Origin: JANWXD01 sp037446115
GTDB lineage: Bacteria; Acidobacteriota; Terriglobia; Bryobacterales; Bryobacteraceae
DNA length: 64,000 nucleotides
Assembly: GCA_037446115.1 (NCBI GenBank)
Contig: JBBIJF010000005.1
Location: forward strand, 111,139 to 175,138
Reading direction: 5' to 3'
In this document: in pieces, positions 14,668 through 24,313 of the stretch
How the letters are laid out: each line of letters opens with the position of its first letter
Numbering within the stretch: position 1 is the first letter of the stretch
Position numbers and translations under genes: made by a program
The notes under the pieces: generated by a model
What the model was told of the DNA's origin: nothing
The model's input: only the letters and a program-made list of their open reading frames with translations
Databases searched by the model: none

Positions 14668-15906
14668 TCAGACAATTTCCTCCAGGCGCCGGGCGCGCGT
14701 CTCCGGCAGCGCCAGCATCAGGAGCGCCCCGGCGACAAAAAACGTGGAATTCAGGGCCAGGGCGCTGCCGAAGCCGGCGTGGTCCGCCAGGCTCCCTACG
14801 GCATAAGGAGCCAGAGCGCTGAGCGCCCTTCCCACGTTATAGGTAAAGCCCTGCCCGGCGCCCCGCACCGCCGTAGGATACAACTCCGCAAGGAGCGCCC
14901 CGAACAGGCTGAAGTATCCGGAGCCAAAAAACCCGATCGCCGGGCCGAACAGCAGCAGAGCTCGAGCCGCGGACTCTCCGAGCAGTACGGGGAGGTGCCC
15001 GTAAAGCGGCGTCAGTCCTGCGGCCGCCAGCATGTAGGCGATGAAAGCGGGGCGGCGGCCGAAACGATCCGCCAGCCATCCGAAGCTCACGTAGCCGGCA
15101 AAGGCCCCCGTTTGCACGGCCAGCATCCAGGTGCTGGTTTGCAGGATGCTCATGCCCGCCCCGCCTTCGGAGGCCGGCGCGGAAAGGAAGCCCGGCAACC
15201 ATGTGAACAGGCCCCAGTAGGCCAGAAGCACGGCGGTCGTCAGCGTGGCGGCCACTACGGTGCGCCGTCTGAGGGGAGGGCGAAACAGGTCCGAAAATCG
15301 CCCGCTGCGACCCTGTTGCCGCTTCCAGATTTCCGGCTCCTGAACGCGCCTGCGGATCCACAGCGTGAGCGCCGCCGGCAGCAATCCCGTTAAGAAGAGT
15401 ACGCGCCAGCCCCAGCGCGGCAGGACGAGGGCGGTTACCAGCGCCGCCAGCATGTATCCCAGCGCCCAGCCGGATTGCATCAATCCGATGGCGCGCGCCC
15501 GTTTCTCCGGCGGCCACCACTCGGCCACCAAGACCGATCCGGCCGCCCACTCGCCGCCCAAACCCAGCCCGATCAGGGCGCGCCAGAACAGCAGGGACTG
15601 AAAGTCGCGCGCCAAGGCCGTGCCGGCCGAGGCAAGCGAATAGAGCAGGATCGTGTAAATCAGAAGCCGCCGGCGGCCCAAGCGGTCGGCCAGCAAGCCG
15701 GCCAGAAGCCCTCCGAGCGCCGAGAAGACCAAGGTGGCAGAGCTAACGAGGCCCGCCTGAGCGTTGCTGAGTCCGAAGGCAGCCCGCAACGTCTGGAGGG
15801 CAAAGACGTAGAGCAGCACATCCATGGCGTCGAGCATGTAACCCGACAGGGCCGCCCACAGAGCGCGCCAGGCCGGATCGGCGGGAAATTTCTGCCGGAT
15901 CAACAC
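14668..15906 (-). CDS. Major facilitator superfamily transporter
   Basis: A 412-residue, 12-helix transporter. It has the motif GLLADRLGRRRLL between helices 2 and 3, its counterpart GWLADRFGRRPAF in the second half, and LGLGGEWAAGSVLVAEWWP, typical of the metabolite:H+ symporter branch (sialate, aromatic acid or alpha-ketoglutarate type). I place the start at GTG 15906: a TATACT lies 10 nt upstream with no Shine-Dalgarno, which fits a leaderless message, and the protein then begins directly before helix 1. A TTG at 15954 would add 16 residues. The substrate is not predictable. Confidence 0.85.
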   Translation of the reverse strand: MLIRQKFPADPAWRALWAALSGYMLDAMDVLLYVFALQTLRAAFGLSNAQAGLVSSATLVFSALGGLLAGLLADRLGRRRLLIYTILLYSLASAGTALARDFQSLLFWRALIGLGLGGEWAAGSVLVAEWWPPEKRARAIGLMQSGWALGYMLAALVTALVLPRWGWRVLFLTGLLPAALTLWIRRRVQEPEIWKRQQGRSGRFSDLFRPPLRRRTVVAATLTTAVLLAYWGLFTWLPGFLSAPASEGGAGMSILQTSTWMLAVQTGAFAGYVSFGWLADRFGRRPAFIAYMLAAAGLTPLYGHLPVLLGESAARALLLFGPAIGFFGSGYFSLFGALLAELYPTAVRGAGQGFTYNVGRALSALAPYAVGSLADHAGFGSALALNSTFFVAGALLMLALPETRARRLEEIV

Positions 15907-15981
15907 GATCAGGGCCAGTATACGCGGTAACCTGGGCGTGCCCCACGTCGCCAATACCTGTTGTAGGCTAGAGAAAGCTCC

Positions 15982-17313
15982 ATGTCCGCCATCTCAAGAC
16001 CGTCGCCCGCCCCGGCGCATCCGCCTCAAGCTCTCCCCGCTCCGCCGGCTCCGGCTCCGCGCAGACCCCGCCACTGGAGGTTTTGGGCGGCGGTGCTGGT
16101 GGTGGCTGCAGTGGCCGGCTATGCGCTGTGGAAGAAGCCTTGGCAAGTCCGCAGCCTTGCTCCGGTTGCCGGGGTTCGGACCGCCACCGTCAGCCTGGGA
16201 ACGCTGGAGCGCGTTCTCCGGCTCTCCGGCCAGACTTCAGCCATCAACTACGCCAACATCACGGTGCCCATCTTCCGGGGACGGGAAGGCGGCACGGAGC
16301 TGACGCTGATCAAGTTGGCGAAGGCCGGTTCGATGGTAAAGCCCGGGGAGGTCGTGGCGGAACTGGATGGCCAGGCGATGCAGGACCACATTGACGACGT
16401 CCAGGCCACGATCAATCAGGCTGAAGCCGACATCAAGAAGCGCCGGGCCGAGCATCTGGTGGACTGGGAAAACCTCCAGCAGACGCTGCGGCTGGCGCGC
16501 GCGGATTGGGAAAAAGCCCAGCTCGACCTGAAGGCTTCCGAAGTGCGCACCACCATTGACCAGGAGATCCTGCGCCTGAATGTGGAAGAGGCGGAAGCAC
16601 GCTATAAGCAGCTTCAGGCCGATCTGGCCACGCGCCGGGAGATTCAGCGGGCCGAGATCCGTATCCTCGAAATCACCCGGGACCGCCATATCCGCCACCG
16701 TGATCGCCACGTCAACGATCTCAAGCGCTACACCTTTATCGCGCCGATCCACGGCATGGTCGTCATGCAGACTTTCTTCCGGGCGGGCGAGCCGGCGCAG
16801 GTGCAATTGGGCGACCAGGTCCAGCCGGGACAGACCTTCATGAAGATCGTGGACCCCGCCAGCATGCAGGTCGAAGGGGAGGTAAACCAGGTGGACGCCG
16901 AGAAGCTGCGCGTCGGCCAGTCGGCAACCGTCCGGCTGGATGCCTTCCCGGAAGTGGTTCTTCCGGGCCGGGTGGCCAGCGTCGGCGCGATGGGCGTCCG
17001 GAGCTGGCGGGAAAACTACTATATCCGCACGATTCCCGTGAAAGTCCGCATTCTGGGCACGCACCCGCGGCTCATCCCGGATCTGTCCGCGTCAGCGGAC
17101 GTGTTGCTCGAGCGCAAGGAAAACGCCCTGCTCGTGCCTTTGGAGGCCGTCCACCGCGAAGGATCGGAGTCGGTCGTCTACGTGAAGCGCGGCCAGAGCT
17201 TCGAGCGCCGCGTCGTCAAACTGGACGGCCAAAGCGCGACGCACGCCGCCGTGGCCTCGGGCTTGCGTTCGGGCGAACAAGTGGCTCTGGAGCGGCCGCC
17301 CAAGGCGAGCTGA
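15982..17313 (+). CDS. HlyD-family membrane-fusion/adaptor protein
   Basis: A 443-residue protein with a Pro/Ala-rich cytoplasmic N-terminus (residues 5-30), one transmembrane helix at about 33-50, a lipoyl half-motif, a coiled coil of about 130 residues (QATINQAEADIKKRR to the RDRHIRHRD region), and a beta-barrel and membrane-proximal domain ending DLSASADVLLERKENALLVP. It fits adaptors of tripartite ABC or RND exporters. No partner pump or TolC is adjacent: the divergent neighbour is an MFS transporter and the convergent one a glycosidase-like protein 6 bp away. The partner is therefore unknown. Confidence 0.83.
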   Translation: MSAISRPSPAPAHPPQALPAPPAPAPRRPRHWRFWAAVLVVAAVAGYALWKKPWQVRSLAPVAGVRTATVSLGTLERVLRLSGQTSAINYANITVPIFRGREGGTELTLIKLAKAGSMVKPGEVVAELDGQAMQDHIDDVQATINQAEADIKKRRAEHLVDWENLQQTLRLARADWEKAQLDLKASEVRTTIDQEILRLNVEEAEARYKQLQADLATRREIQRAEIRILEITRDRHIRHRDRHVNDLKRYTFIAPIHGMVVMQTFFRAGEPAQVQLGDQVQPGQTFMKIVDPASMQVEGEVNQVDAEKLRVGQSATVRLDAFPEVVLPGRVASVGAMGVRSWRENYYIRTIPVKVRILGTHPRLIPDLSASADVLLERKENALLVPLEAVHREGSESVVYVKRGQSFERRVVKLDGQSATHAAVASGLRSGEQVALERPPKAS

Positions 17314-17319
17314 GTCCCC

Positions 17320-19326
17320 CTACTCCACGCGAACTCCCACCCAGTGCTGGCCTCGTGGCAGCACCAGCGTGAAGCGATCGCCGTCCTCGATCACGCGGAC
17401 CGTGGCCGCTTCCCCGTCAATCTCGACAGAGGAGGGCCTGCGGTCCAGGACGGCAAAGGCGCGGGCGGAGCTCTCGTAGGAGAATTCAAGCCCTCCGGGC
17501 GTCACCCGGGCGCTGCGCAGTTCGCCGTTGAAGTCCAGCAAGCGGACCGGCGGGCCTTCGGCGGCGCTTTCGACTTCGTATTTCCCGGGAGGGAGCCATA
17601 AGACTTCCCCGTCCCAAGCGGGCCAGAGCCGCCCGCTGACACGGGCGGGCGTACTCCAGCGGAGGCCGACGCCGTAAGGAGAATCCACCGCCATCCGGCT
17701 GCCGGCACGTTCCACGGATCTGACCATCGCCGTCGCGCTGCTGAGCCAGGGAAGATCCGGGGGAAGAATGGAGCTTTCTTTGTACAGCGCCACACGGGGG
17801 AACGCCCGGGCGGCCGTGCCTACCAGCATGAACAACTCGACACCCGTTTGCTGTTTGGTCGGATAGACGTCTTGATAGCGCTCAACGATGTTCAGATCAA
17901 TTGCCAGCTTCTCGGAGCGGGGCGTGAGGGCCTGATAGCGGCGTGCGATTTCCTGGTACCGCTCCGGCCCGAGGTGCCAGACCGTGGCGGGATCTTCTAC
18001 GAGAAACGTGAACGGGATTCGTTCAAGCAGAGGCAGCAGAGAGGCGGCATCGGCGCCGACGGCATCCCGCATGCGTGTGTCGAAGCGATCATCCACGTGG
18101 GTCAGCACGATGTCGAGATCCGGTTTTTCCCTCCGAATGGCTTCCGCTTGCTCCAACCATTCCGTCTGGAGCCGGTGCGTCAATTCCGCCCGGAAGTCGA
18201 GGAACGCCCGCAGGGCTGCGGCGTCTCTGGCAAGGTGTCTCGGCGAAGCGGGATCAAACAACTCTACCGGGTCAAAGCCATGACGGGTGCGAAACTCTCG
18301 GCGCACGTCGTCGTTCATAGGCGTCAGGCGGGAGGGGTTGCCGTGTCCTTCGAGTGATTCGAAATACAGTTCCGCCAGGTTGATCCCGTCCCAGTCAAAC
18401 CGCTCGATCAGGGCGCGCACGCCTGCGGCTACGGCGCGGAAACAGTCGCGGTTGAGCAGGTTCATGAGCTTGCGCCAGTCCAGGTGAGCGTCTTGCAGCA
18501 GCGCCGTCTTTTCCCGCCACTCCGGATGGCGCTCCCAGAACGACTCGCTGACATGCGGCAGCTCCAGCCAGGCGTAGACCTGAATGCCGCGGCGGTGGCA
18601 GCTTCGGATCAGATCCTGTAAATAGCGGTCGTTGTCTGGATCCGGCTCAAAAAAGTGCCAGGCAGCCACGTGCAGCGCAGCGATCCCGGCGGAACGCCAC
18701 CGGCGGGCCAAGTAGTCGGGATCCGCCCGGCGGCGGTACGAAGTGTCCAGGAAAGCCCACAGGCGGCGTGACTGAAACTCCGGCGTCACGCCGAGATCGG
18801 CCATGGCCTGCAGGATGTAGGGGAACCGCTCGTAGCCCTGCTCCCCGGGGCCCGTGGCCAGCCACAGCACCGCGCCCGACCCGCGGCGGAAGCCCGCCAT
18901 GAGCGGAGCGCGCGTCCACTTCTCGCGGGCAAAAATCCGCGCCTCTTCGGGCACCTCAAACAAGGGGAGTTCGAGCGGCCGCTCCCAGTAAATGGGGAGT
19001 TGCGGACGGTGAACGTCCTCCAGGCTGGCGACGCGGACGCGGTCGGCGCGCGGTCGAAAACCCAGCGCTTCGGCCAAAGGGGAAGCTCCTTCCAGAATCA
19101 GGACCGCTCCCTGCCCCACCTGGTCCAGCCACTGTTGCGCTTGCCCGTCTTGTACGGGGCCTGCGACCACGATCGCGCGATGGGATCGAAGATTCAGATT
19201 CCAGGCTTCGAGAATGCGCCGCCAAGGCTCGGCCGCGGTGCCCGTTACGTGCAAGCTTGCCAGTGCAGCCGCCGGGGCGAGCAAAGCCGCCACCTGCCGG
19301 ATCAAAAGTCTAGCGTGTCCCGGCAT
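17320..19326 (-). CDS. Exported glycoside hydrolase-like protein (GHL10/PgaB C-domain-like TIM barrel)
   Basis: A 668-residue protein with an N-terminal signal-like hydrophobic stretch (about residues 8-33). A TIM-barrel-like middle shows RLWAFLDTSYRR, GIAALHVAAWHFFEPD, RRGIQVYAWLELPHVSESF, FDWDGINLAELYFES and DLDIVLTHVDDRF. This order of strands resembles the uncharacterised glycosyl-hydrolase-like families that include the C-terminal half of PgaB. The last 150 residues look beta-rich. No polysaccharide deacetylase domain is seen. The ATG at 19326 overlaps the end of the TPR/outer-membrane gene by 17 nt, so the pair is co-translated. A role in trimming or guiding an exported polysaccharide is inferred from that pairing. 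Confidence 0.6.
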   Translation of the reverse strand: MPGHARLLIRQVAALLAPAAALASLHVTGTAAEPWRRILEAWNLNLRSHRAIVVAGPVQDGQAQQWLDQVGQGAVLILEGASPLAEALGFRPRADRVRVASLEDVHRPQLPIYWERPLELPLFEVPEEARIFAREKWTRAPLMAGFRRGSGAVLWLATGPGEQGYERFPYILQAMADLGVTPEFQSRRLWAFLDTSYRRRADPDYLARRWRSAGIAALHVAAWHFFEPDPDNDRYLQDLIRSCHRRGIQVYAWLELPHVSESFWERHPEWREKTALLQDAHLDWRKLMNLLNRDCFRAVAAGVRALIERFDWDGINLAELYFESLEGHGNPSRLTPMNDDVRREFRTRHGFDPVELFDPASPRHLARDAAALRAFLDFRAELTHRLQTEWLEQAEAIRREKPDLDIVLTHVDDRFDTRMRDAVGADAASLLPLLERIPFTFLVEDPATVWHLGPERYQEIARRYQALTPRSEKLAIDLNIVERYQDVYPTKQQTGVELFMLVGTAARAFPRVALYKESSILPPDLPWLSSATAMVRSVERAGSRMAVDSPYGVGLRWSTPARVSGRLWPAWDGEVLWLPPGKYEVESAAEGPPVRLLDFNGELRSARVTPGGLEFSYESSARAFAVLDRRPSSVEIDGEAATVRVIEDGDRFTLVLPRGQHWVGVRVE

Positions 19327-21328
19327 ACCAGAATCCGGCGCGGAGATCGTAGAACTGGGGACCCCAGGGGTTGCCCTGCTGGATCAGGTAGCGGCCGCGC
19401 ACGGCGTTCACCGAGAAGGCCACCGATCGGGGCATCCACTTCCAGCGGATCCGCACGCCCGGGCCGGTCTCGGCCACGTTGGCCCAGTATTGCCGCCGCA
19501 CATCGGCAATCAGGTTGCCGTTCCAGTACAGCTGCAACTGCAGGCCCCCGAGCGCCCCGACGACCGGCGAGGTCCAGCCGAAACGGTTTTGCCAGTACAG
19601 GAGCGTGTCGTTGTCGAAGCGGCTGACGAACACGGCATCCGTGTTGGCCTCGAAGAACCATCCCGCTGCTTCGCTCCCGAGCAGCCGCCCGAATCCTTTG
19701 GCGAAGGAGATGCCGCCCCGGTAGTCCGGCGCGGCCCGAGGCACGTTGCGGCGCGCGCCCAGATAGTTCACCGCGCTTCCGGCTTCTGCCCAGAGGACAA
19801 AGCCCTTCCAAGGGCCGCCGCTCAACCCGAAGGCCGCGATCAGGGAACTCTCCGAGAGGTATTGGGGCGAGGCCTCGCCCGTGGTTTGCCGCGTGTCGCC
19901 GATGAAGCGCAGCGACAGATAGGGACGCAGCGGGAAACGAGAAAGCCGGACTTCGGTCTTGACTTGGCCGTAGGAAAACAGGTCACGCCAGCGGGTCGAA
20001 TACACCGGGAATACCCAGACCGTAGTCCGGACACGCTGAAAGTCCGGGCGCAGGTTCCGGTAGGCTCGCGCGGCTTCCGTCGCGATCTGTGGGTCCGGGC
20101 TTTTGCGCGCCAGTTCGAACCAGCGGATCGCCTGATCGTCCTGCCGGAGCAGATTATAGGTCCATCCCAGGCGCAGGATGACAGAAAAATCCAGCGGGTC
20201 CTGCTCGTGCGCAGCCGTGAAGTACTTCAGGGCGTCGCGCAGGTAGCCCGCTTTGTAACTCCGTTCGGCCAGAACCTTGACTTCCGGGGCGGGCGCCGCA
20301 GCTTCACTGCGCTGGCGCAGGCGCATGAGCGGCTCCAGGGCGCGGCGGACCCGTTCCTTGAGCGTTTCGTCGCTCCCTTCAAGCACGCGGTTGAGGAGCG
20401 GCTCGGCTCCGGCCCAGTCGTCGCGCGCCAGGCGCAGGAAGCCGAGCTGCGCTGCCGACAGCAGATCGTGCGGGGAAGTTTCCAGGATCGAGGCAAACTC
20501 GTGTTCGGCCTCTGCGCCCCTGCCCATCGCAAGGAGCAGGTAGGCGTATTCGCGCCGCAGCTCGATATTGGCGGGATCCAGACGAATGGCGTTCTGAAAT
20601 TCGTACACGTAGGGATAGCGCTGCGGCAAGAGCGCTCGTGCCTCTTCGGCGGTGCGCGTGTCCGGGGAGCGGGAGGCCGCAAGCAACGCCGCCGTGGCGC
20701 CTTCGGCGTCGCCTAAGGCCTGGCGCACCCGGCCGAGCGAGACCAGCAGGGAGCGGAGCTGCGGCCGCAGCTTCCAGGCTTCCAGATAATGAGCCTCGGC
20801 CAGCGCATAGTCCTCCCGCTGTTCGGCCAGCCGGGCCAACTCGTGGTGGGCGCTGAAATCGCCGGGGCGCAGATCGAGCGCCCGTTTCCACCGTTCGATG
20901 CCCTCTCGCAGCGGGCGGTCAATATTCTCAAAGGCGCGCTCGGCCGTGGCGCGATGTTCGGCTTCGCCGCTCCTGCGAATCTGATTGAAGACCCGGTGCG
21001 CTTCGGCGGTCTTGCCGGTCTCGTGACACAAGAACGCGTACTCCAACGCTACGTGCACATCGTCGGGCGCCAAACGCATGGCTTCTGCGAACTGGTCCCG
21101 CGCCGCCTCGCGCTCGCCTACCTTGAGCAACACATAGGCGAGGTCTTTGCGAATGGAGGGACGGTCCGGTGCCAGAAGGACCGCCTGCTGAAAGTGCGCG
21201 ACGGCCGAGTCGTAGTCCCGGCTTCGGAGGGCGGCGTAAGCTTTTTCGAGCGGATCGTAAGCCGGATCCTGCGTCTGGGCCGCCGCTGTCAGGGCGGCCA
21301 GACCGACAAACGCCAGCATCAATACCAC
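19310..21328 (-). CDS. Exported TPR protein with C-terminal outer-membrane beta-barrel-like domain (PgaA/NfrA-like layout)
   Basis: About 672 residues. GTG 21328 is chosen because GAGGTG lies 5 nt upstream; ATG 21319 is the alternative. A signal peptide (VVLMLAFVGLAALTAAAQ) is followed by many TPR units to about residue 460 (AYAALRSRDYDSAVAHFQQA, LAYVLLKVGEREAARDQFAEA and so on). A region of alternating aromatic and polar strands then begins at RTTVWVFPVYSTRWRDLFSYG and ends in GFWYAGTR, like an outer-membrane barrel. This layout resembles exopolysaccharide porins (PgaA, BcsC) and the N4 receptor NfrA. With the glycosidase-like gene directly downstream it suggests a polysaccharide export unit, but no synthase is present here. 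Confidence 0.7.
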   Translation of the reverse strand: MVLMLAFVGLAALTAAAQTQDPAYDPLEKAYAALRSRDYDSAVAHFQQAVLLAPDRPSIRKDLAYVLLKVGEREAARDQFAEAMRLAPDDVHVALEYAFLCHETGKTAEAHRVFNQIRRSGEAEHRATAERAFENIDRPLREGIERWKRALDLRPGDFSAHHELARLAEQREDYALAEAHYLEAWKLRPQLRSLLVSLGRVRQALGDAEGATAALLAASRSPDTRTAEEARALLPQRYPYVYEFQNAIRLDPANIELRREYAYLLLAMGRGAEAEHEFASILETSPHDLLSAAQLGFLRLARDDWAGAEPLLNRVLEGSDETLKERVRRALEPLMRLRQRSEAAAPAPEVKVLAERSYKAGYLRDALKYFTAAHEQDPLDFSVILRLGWTYNLLRQDDQAIRWFELARKSPDPQIATEAARAYRNLRPDFQRVRTTVWVFPVYSTRWRDLFSYGQVKTEVRLSRFPLRPYLSLRFIGDTRQTTGEASPQYLSESSLIAAFGLSGGPWKGFVLWAEAGSAVNYLGARRNVPRAAPDYRGGISFAKGFGRLLGSEAAGWFFEANTDAVFVSRFDNDTLLYWQNRFGWTSPVVGALGGLQLQLYWNGNLIADVRRQYWANVAETGPGVRIRWKWMPRSVAFSVNAVRGRYLIQQGNPWGPQFYDLRAGFWYAGTR

Positions 21329-21397
21329 GGCCCCACCTCTGGGTCTATAAGAATAGTGGCCGGGTGGCGGAAGAATCGCACGGTAAGATGAAAAGTC

Positions 21398-22567
21398 ATG
21401 ATCCCCTTTCGAGGTGTGGATTTTCTGCACATTGACTCCCTCTTCAGTGACGAAGAGCTGATGGCGCGCCAGACGGCCCGCCAATTCGTTGAGGAGCGTG
21501 TGCTTCCGCTCATTCGCGACTGCTTCCGGGAGGCACGGTTTCCGGCGGAGCTGATCCCGGAGATGGCGGCGCTCGGATTCTTCGGCGCCAACCTGGAGGG
21601 ATACGGCTGCGCGGGAATCAATAACGTCGCCTACGGACTGATCATGCAGGAGCTGGAGCGGGGCGACTCCGGCATCCGGAGTTTCGTGTCCGTGCAAAGT
21701 GCCCTCGTCATGTACCCGATCCTGGCGTTCGGCTCGGAGGAGCAGAAACAGCGGTGGCTGCCGAAACTGCAATCCGGCCAGGCCGTGGGTTGCTTCGGCC
21801 TCACCGAGCCCGACTTCGGATCCAACCCCGCCGGCATGCGGACCACGGCACACAAGCAGGGAAGCTGCTGGGTGTTAAACGGCGAGAAGACCTGGATCAC
21901 CAACGGCTCGATCGCCGACGTGGCGGTGGTGTGGGCGCGAACCGAGGACGGTATCCGCGGCTTCCTGGTGGAGAAAGGCACTCCGGGCTATTATGTCTCC
22001 GACATTCATGGCAAGTGGTCCATGCGGGCCTCCGTGACCTCGAGCCTGTCGTTCACCGACTGCCGGATCCCCGAGGAGAACCTGCTGCCGGGCGCCACTG
22101 GCCTGAAAAGCGCCCTGATGTGTCTGACGCAGGCGCGTTACGGAATCGGCTGGGGTGTAATCGGCGCCGCCATGGACTGCTATGAGACCGCGCGCCGGTA
22201 CACGATCGTGCGCAAGCAGTTTGACGACCGCCCCATCGCCTCCCATCAACTCGTCCAGGAAAAGCTGGCGTGGATGATCACCGAGATCACGAAGGCGCAG
22301 TTGCTGGCCCTGCAGGTGGGGCGCCTGAAAGATCAGGGCAAAGCCGACCACGCGCACGTCTCCATGTTGAAGCGGAATAACGTGGCGATGGCCCTCGAGT
22401 GCGCCCGCCTGAGCCGGGACCTGCTCGGGGCCAATGGAATTACTGACGAGTACCCCATCATGCGCCACATGTGCAACCTGGAGACCGTCAAAACCTACGA
22501 GGGGACGGACCACATCCACGCCCTCATCATCGGCGAGCGCATCACCGGGATCGCCGCCTACAAATGA
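21398..22567 (+). CDS. gcdH: Glutaryl-CoA dehydrogenase-type acyl-CoA dehydrogenase
   Basis: A 389-residue flavoprotein. Family signatures are CFGLTEPDFGSNPAGM, GEKTWITNGSIADVAVVWA, GKWSMRASVTSSLSF and near the C-terminus LGANGITDEYPI and TYEGTDHIHALIIG, where Glu is the catalytic base. The substitution pattern is closest to glutaryl-CoA dehydrogenase, which oxidises and decarboxylates glutaryl-CoA to crotonyl-CoA in lysine, tryptophan and aromatic degradation. Length is normal. No Shine-Dalgarno precedes ATG 21398; a TAAGAT lies 8 nt upstream, suggesting a leaderless message. No electron-transfer flavoprotein or other pathway gene is adjacent. CCGGAT-GAGA-ATCCGG at 22585-22600 is a small hairpin after the stop. 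Confidence 0.88.
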   Translation: MIPFRGVDFLHIDSLFSDEELMARQTARQFVEERVLPLIRDCFREARFPAELIPEMAALGFFGANLEGYGCAGINNVAYGLIMQELERGDSGIRSFVSVQSALVMYPILAFGSEEQKQRWLPKLQSGQAVGCFGLTEPDFGSNPAGMRTTAHKQGSCWVLNGEKTWITNGSIADVAVVWARTEDGIRGFLVEKGTPGYYVSDIHGKWSMRASVTSSLSFTDCRIPEENLLPGATGLKSALMCLTQARYGIGWGVIGAAMDCYETARRYTIVRKQFDDRPIASHQLVQEKLAWMITEITKAQLLALQVGRLKDQGKADHAHVSMLKRNNVAMALECARLSRDLLGANGITDEYPIMRHMCNLETVKTYEGTDHIHALIIGERITGIAAYK

Positions 22568-22613
22568 CGGTACCCGGCAAGGCACCGGATGAGAATCCGG
22601 GAGGCGGCCGGCC

Positions 22614-24290
22614 CTAGGGCGCCCTACAGTCCTGGCCCGGACCGAGCAAGGATGCGAGCAGCTCCTGATTGTCGCGCACCGCTTTCCTGGCTCGCGCCGT
22701 GGACCAGTTCCAGCTCCGGAGAGGGAGTTCGCGATCCGGCGACCAGCGCCGCAGCAAGTGTCGCGCCAGCGGGCACTGCACCTCGCGCGGCAGGCCCGGC
22801 AGCCCGCGCAGCAGTACGGGCACGGCGTCCGCACTCAGCCTGGAGGCGTACACCACGTCGAAGCGCCCCGGTGCGCCGGTTGACGCCATGCGCGACAGGT
22901 TCGTGCGCGCCACGATCGCATCCGGGTTCACGGCGAACAGCACCGCGACCGTGGCGAGGCCGGAGGCCAGCATCCCAAAAGCAAACACATCGCGGCGCCC
23001 GCGCAACACGGTGGCGGCGAGCCACACCAGCATTGCGCTGATCCACAGCAGCAGCACCGTGGCGTACAACCGCGACTCGGTGAGCCCGTAGCTGGCCCGG
23101 TAAAGGCGCAGCCGTTCCATGGCCGAGGCGGCGATCGCCAGGACCAGTGCGATCTGGAACCCGGCGAGCAGGCGGAACACAGTGTCGTCGCGCCGGTGGC
23201 GGCGGTCAAGGACCCAGTCGGCGGCGAGCAGCACCGGAACCACCAGCACCACCGCAAAGACGAGCTCGAAGAAGCCTCGCCGTGCGTATTCGGCGTAGCT
23301 TAAGCCGGGCGTGCTCCGGACAAGTATGTCGCCGCCGAACAGATAGCGGAACTGCACCGCCACGAACAGCAGGAACAGCAGGTCGAGCGCGGCCAGCACC
23401 GTGGCGATTTCCGTGATTCCCAGCACCGGCCGCCTGGCAGCCGATCGCGACGGCCCCGCATCATGCCAGAGGCCTTCAAGCGGCGGCAGCGCAGTGCCGC
23501 CCAGAAAGCTGCGGAGGTATCCGGTCGAAAGCCACGTGAGGATGAGGAAGAGCGCCATGTGGCCGGCAATGCGCTCGACGTCGAAATCGAAAACCCGCTT
23601 AACTAGCTCCGCGAACACCGGGTCGGCGGACACCAACAACGCTCCAAAAACTGCCACGAGCGGCGCTGCGATGAGGAGCCCGCGCGCCACCGCAGCGGCC
23701 GTACCCGGCCCGGGGGCATGGCCGCGATCGGCTCGGCGGCGGGAGGTCGCCACTTCATGAAGTGCAACGGCCGCCGCCGTCCAGGCATGCAGTGCGCCCA
23801 GGGCCAGCGCGCCGACATATTGCAGCACCCCGGCACGGCGCACCCAGGCCCCATCCAGGCGATGAGCGGCAAGCGCAAAGGCCAGAATTGCGCAGCCCAG
23901 CCCGAGCAGTTTTAGCGGCGGGGCGTCGCGCCACGCCAGCCCTGCCGCGAAGGCCACACCCGCCACCAGCCAAGCCCCGCGCCAGCGCTCCGGCGGGACA
24001 CAGGCGCGGCGGTGCAGTATCCGTGCGGCGATCGCCACGAGCGCAACCCACAGCGACAGACCCAGGCCCGGCGGCCCGCCGCCGTGGAGGAGCACATCAC
24101 CCACCCCACCGAGGGCTGCGCCGGCTATGATTAAGGCTCCGGTGCAGGCCGGCGGCACGGGATAGAGCCGGGCCGCCGCCGCCAGAAGCTGGCCCACTAC
24201 GTTACGATCGGACTCCGCGCTGCAAGCGTGGCGTTGTTCGTCCTCCGTCCGCTCCTGCGCCGCCTTCCCGGAAGCCGCTTGATCACTCAT
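22614..24290 (-). CDS. DUF4173/DUF4153 polytopic membrane protein
   Basis: A 558-residue protein with about 12-13 hydrophobic segments. The segment LSYAEYARRGFFELVFAVVLVVP is characteristic of DUF4173 (followed by VLLAADWVLDRR), and DAIVARTNLSR with FDVVYASRLSADAVPVLL near the C-terminus matches the family's extracytoplasmic tail. The function is unknown. The start is ATG 24290 (MSDQAASG) with GAGGA 10 nt upstream. A perfect 8-bp dyad sits just upstream, so the gene is probably under a dedicated repressor that is not encoded nearby. Convergent with the glutaryl-CoA dehydrogenase gene. Confidence 0.8.
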   Translation of the reverse strand: MSDQAASGKAAQERTEDEQRHACSAESDRNVVGQLLAAAARLYPVPPACTGALIIAGAALGGVGDVLLHGGGPPGLGLSLWVALVAIAARILHRRACVPPERWRGAWLVAGVAFAAGLAWRDAPPLKLLGLGCAILAFALAAHRLDGAWVRRAGVLQYVGALALGALHAWTAAAVALHEVATSRRRADRGHAPGPGTAAAVARGLLIAAPLVAVFGALLVSADPVFAELVKRVFDFDVERIAGHMALFLILTWLSTGYLRSFLGGTALPPLEGLWHDAGPSRSAARRPVLGITEIATVLAALDLLFLLFVAVQFRYLFGGDILVRSTPGLSYAEYARRGFFELVFAVVLVVPVLLAADWVLDRRHRRDDTVFRLLAGFQIALVLAIAASAMERLRLYRASYGLTESRLYATVLLLWISAMLVWLAATVLRGRRDVFAFGMLASGLATVAVLFAVNPDAIVARTNLSRMASTGAPGRFDVVYASRLSADAVPVLLRGLPGLPREVQCPLARHLLRRWSPDRELPLRSWNWSTARARKAVRDNQELLASLLGPGQDCRAP

Positions 24291-24313
24291 AAGCAAATGG
24301 TCCTCATCGGGAA

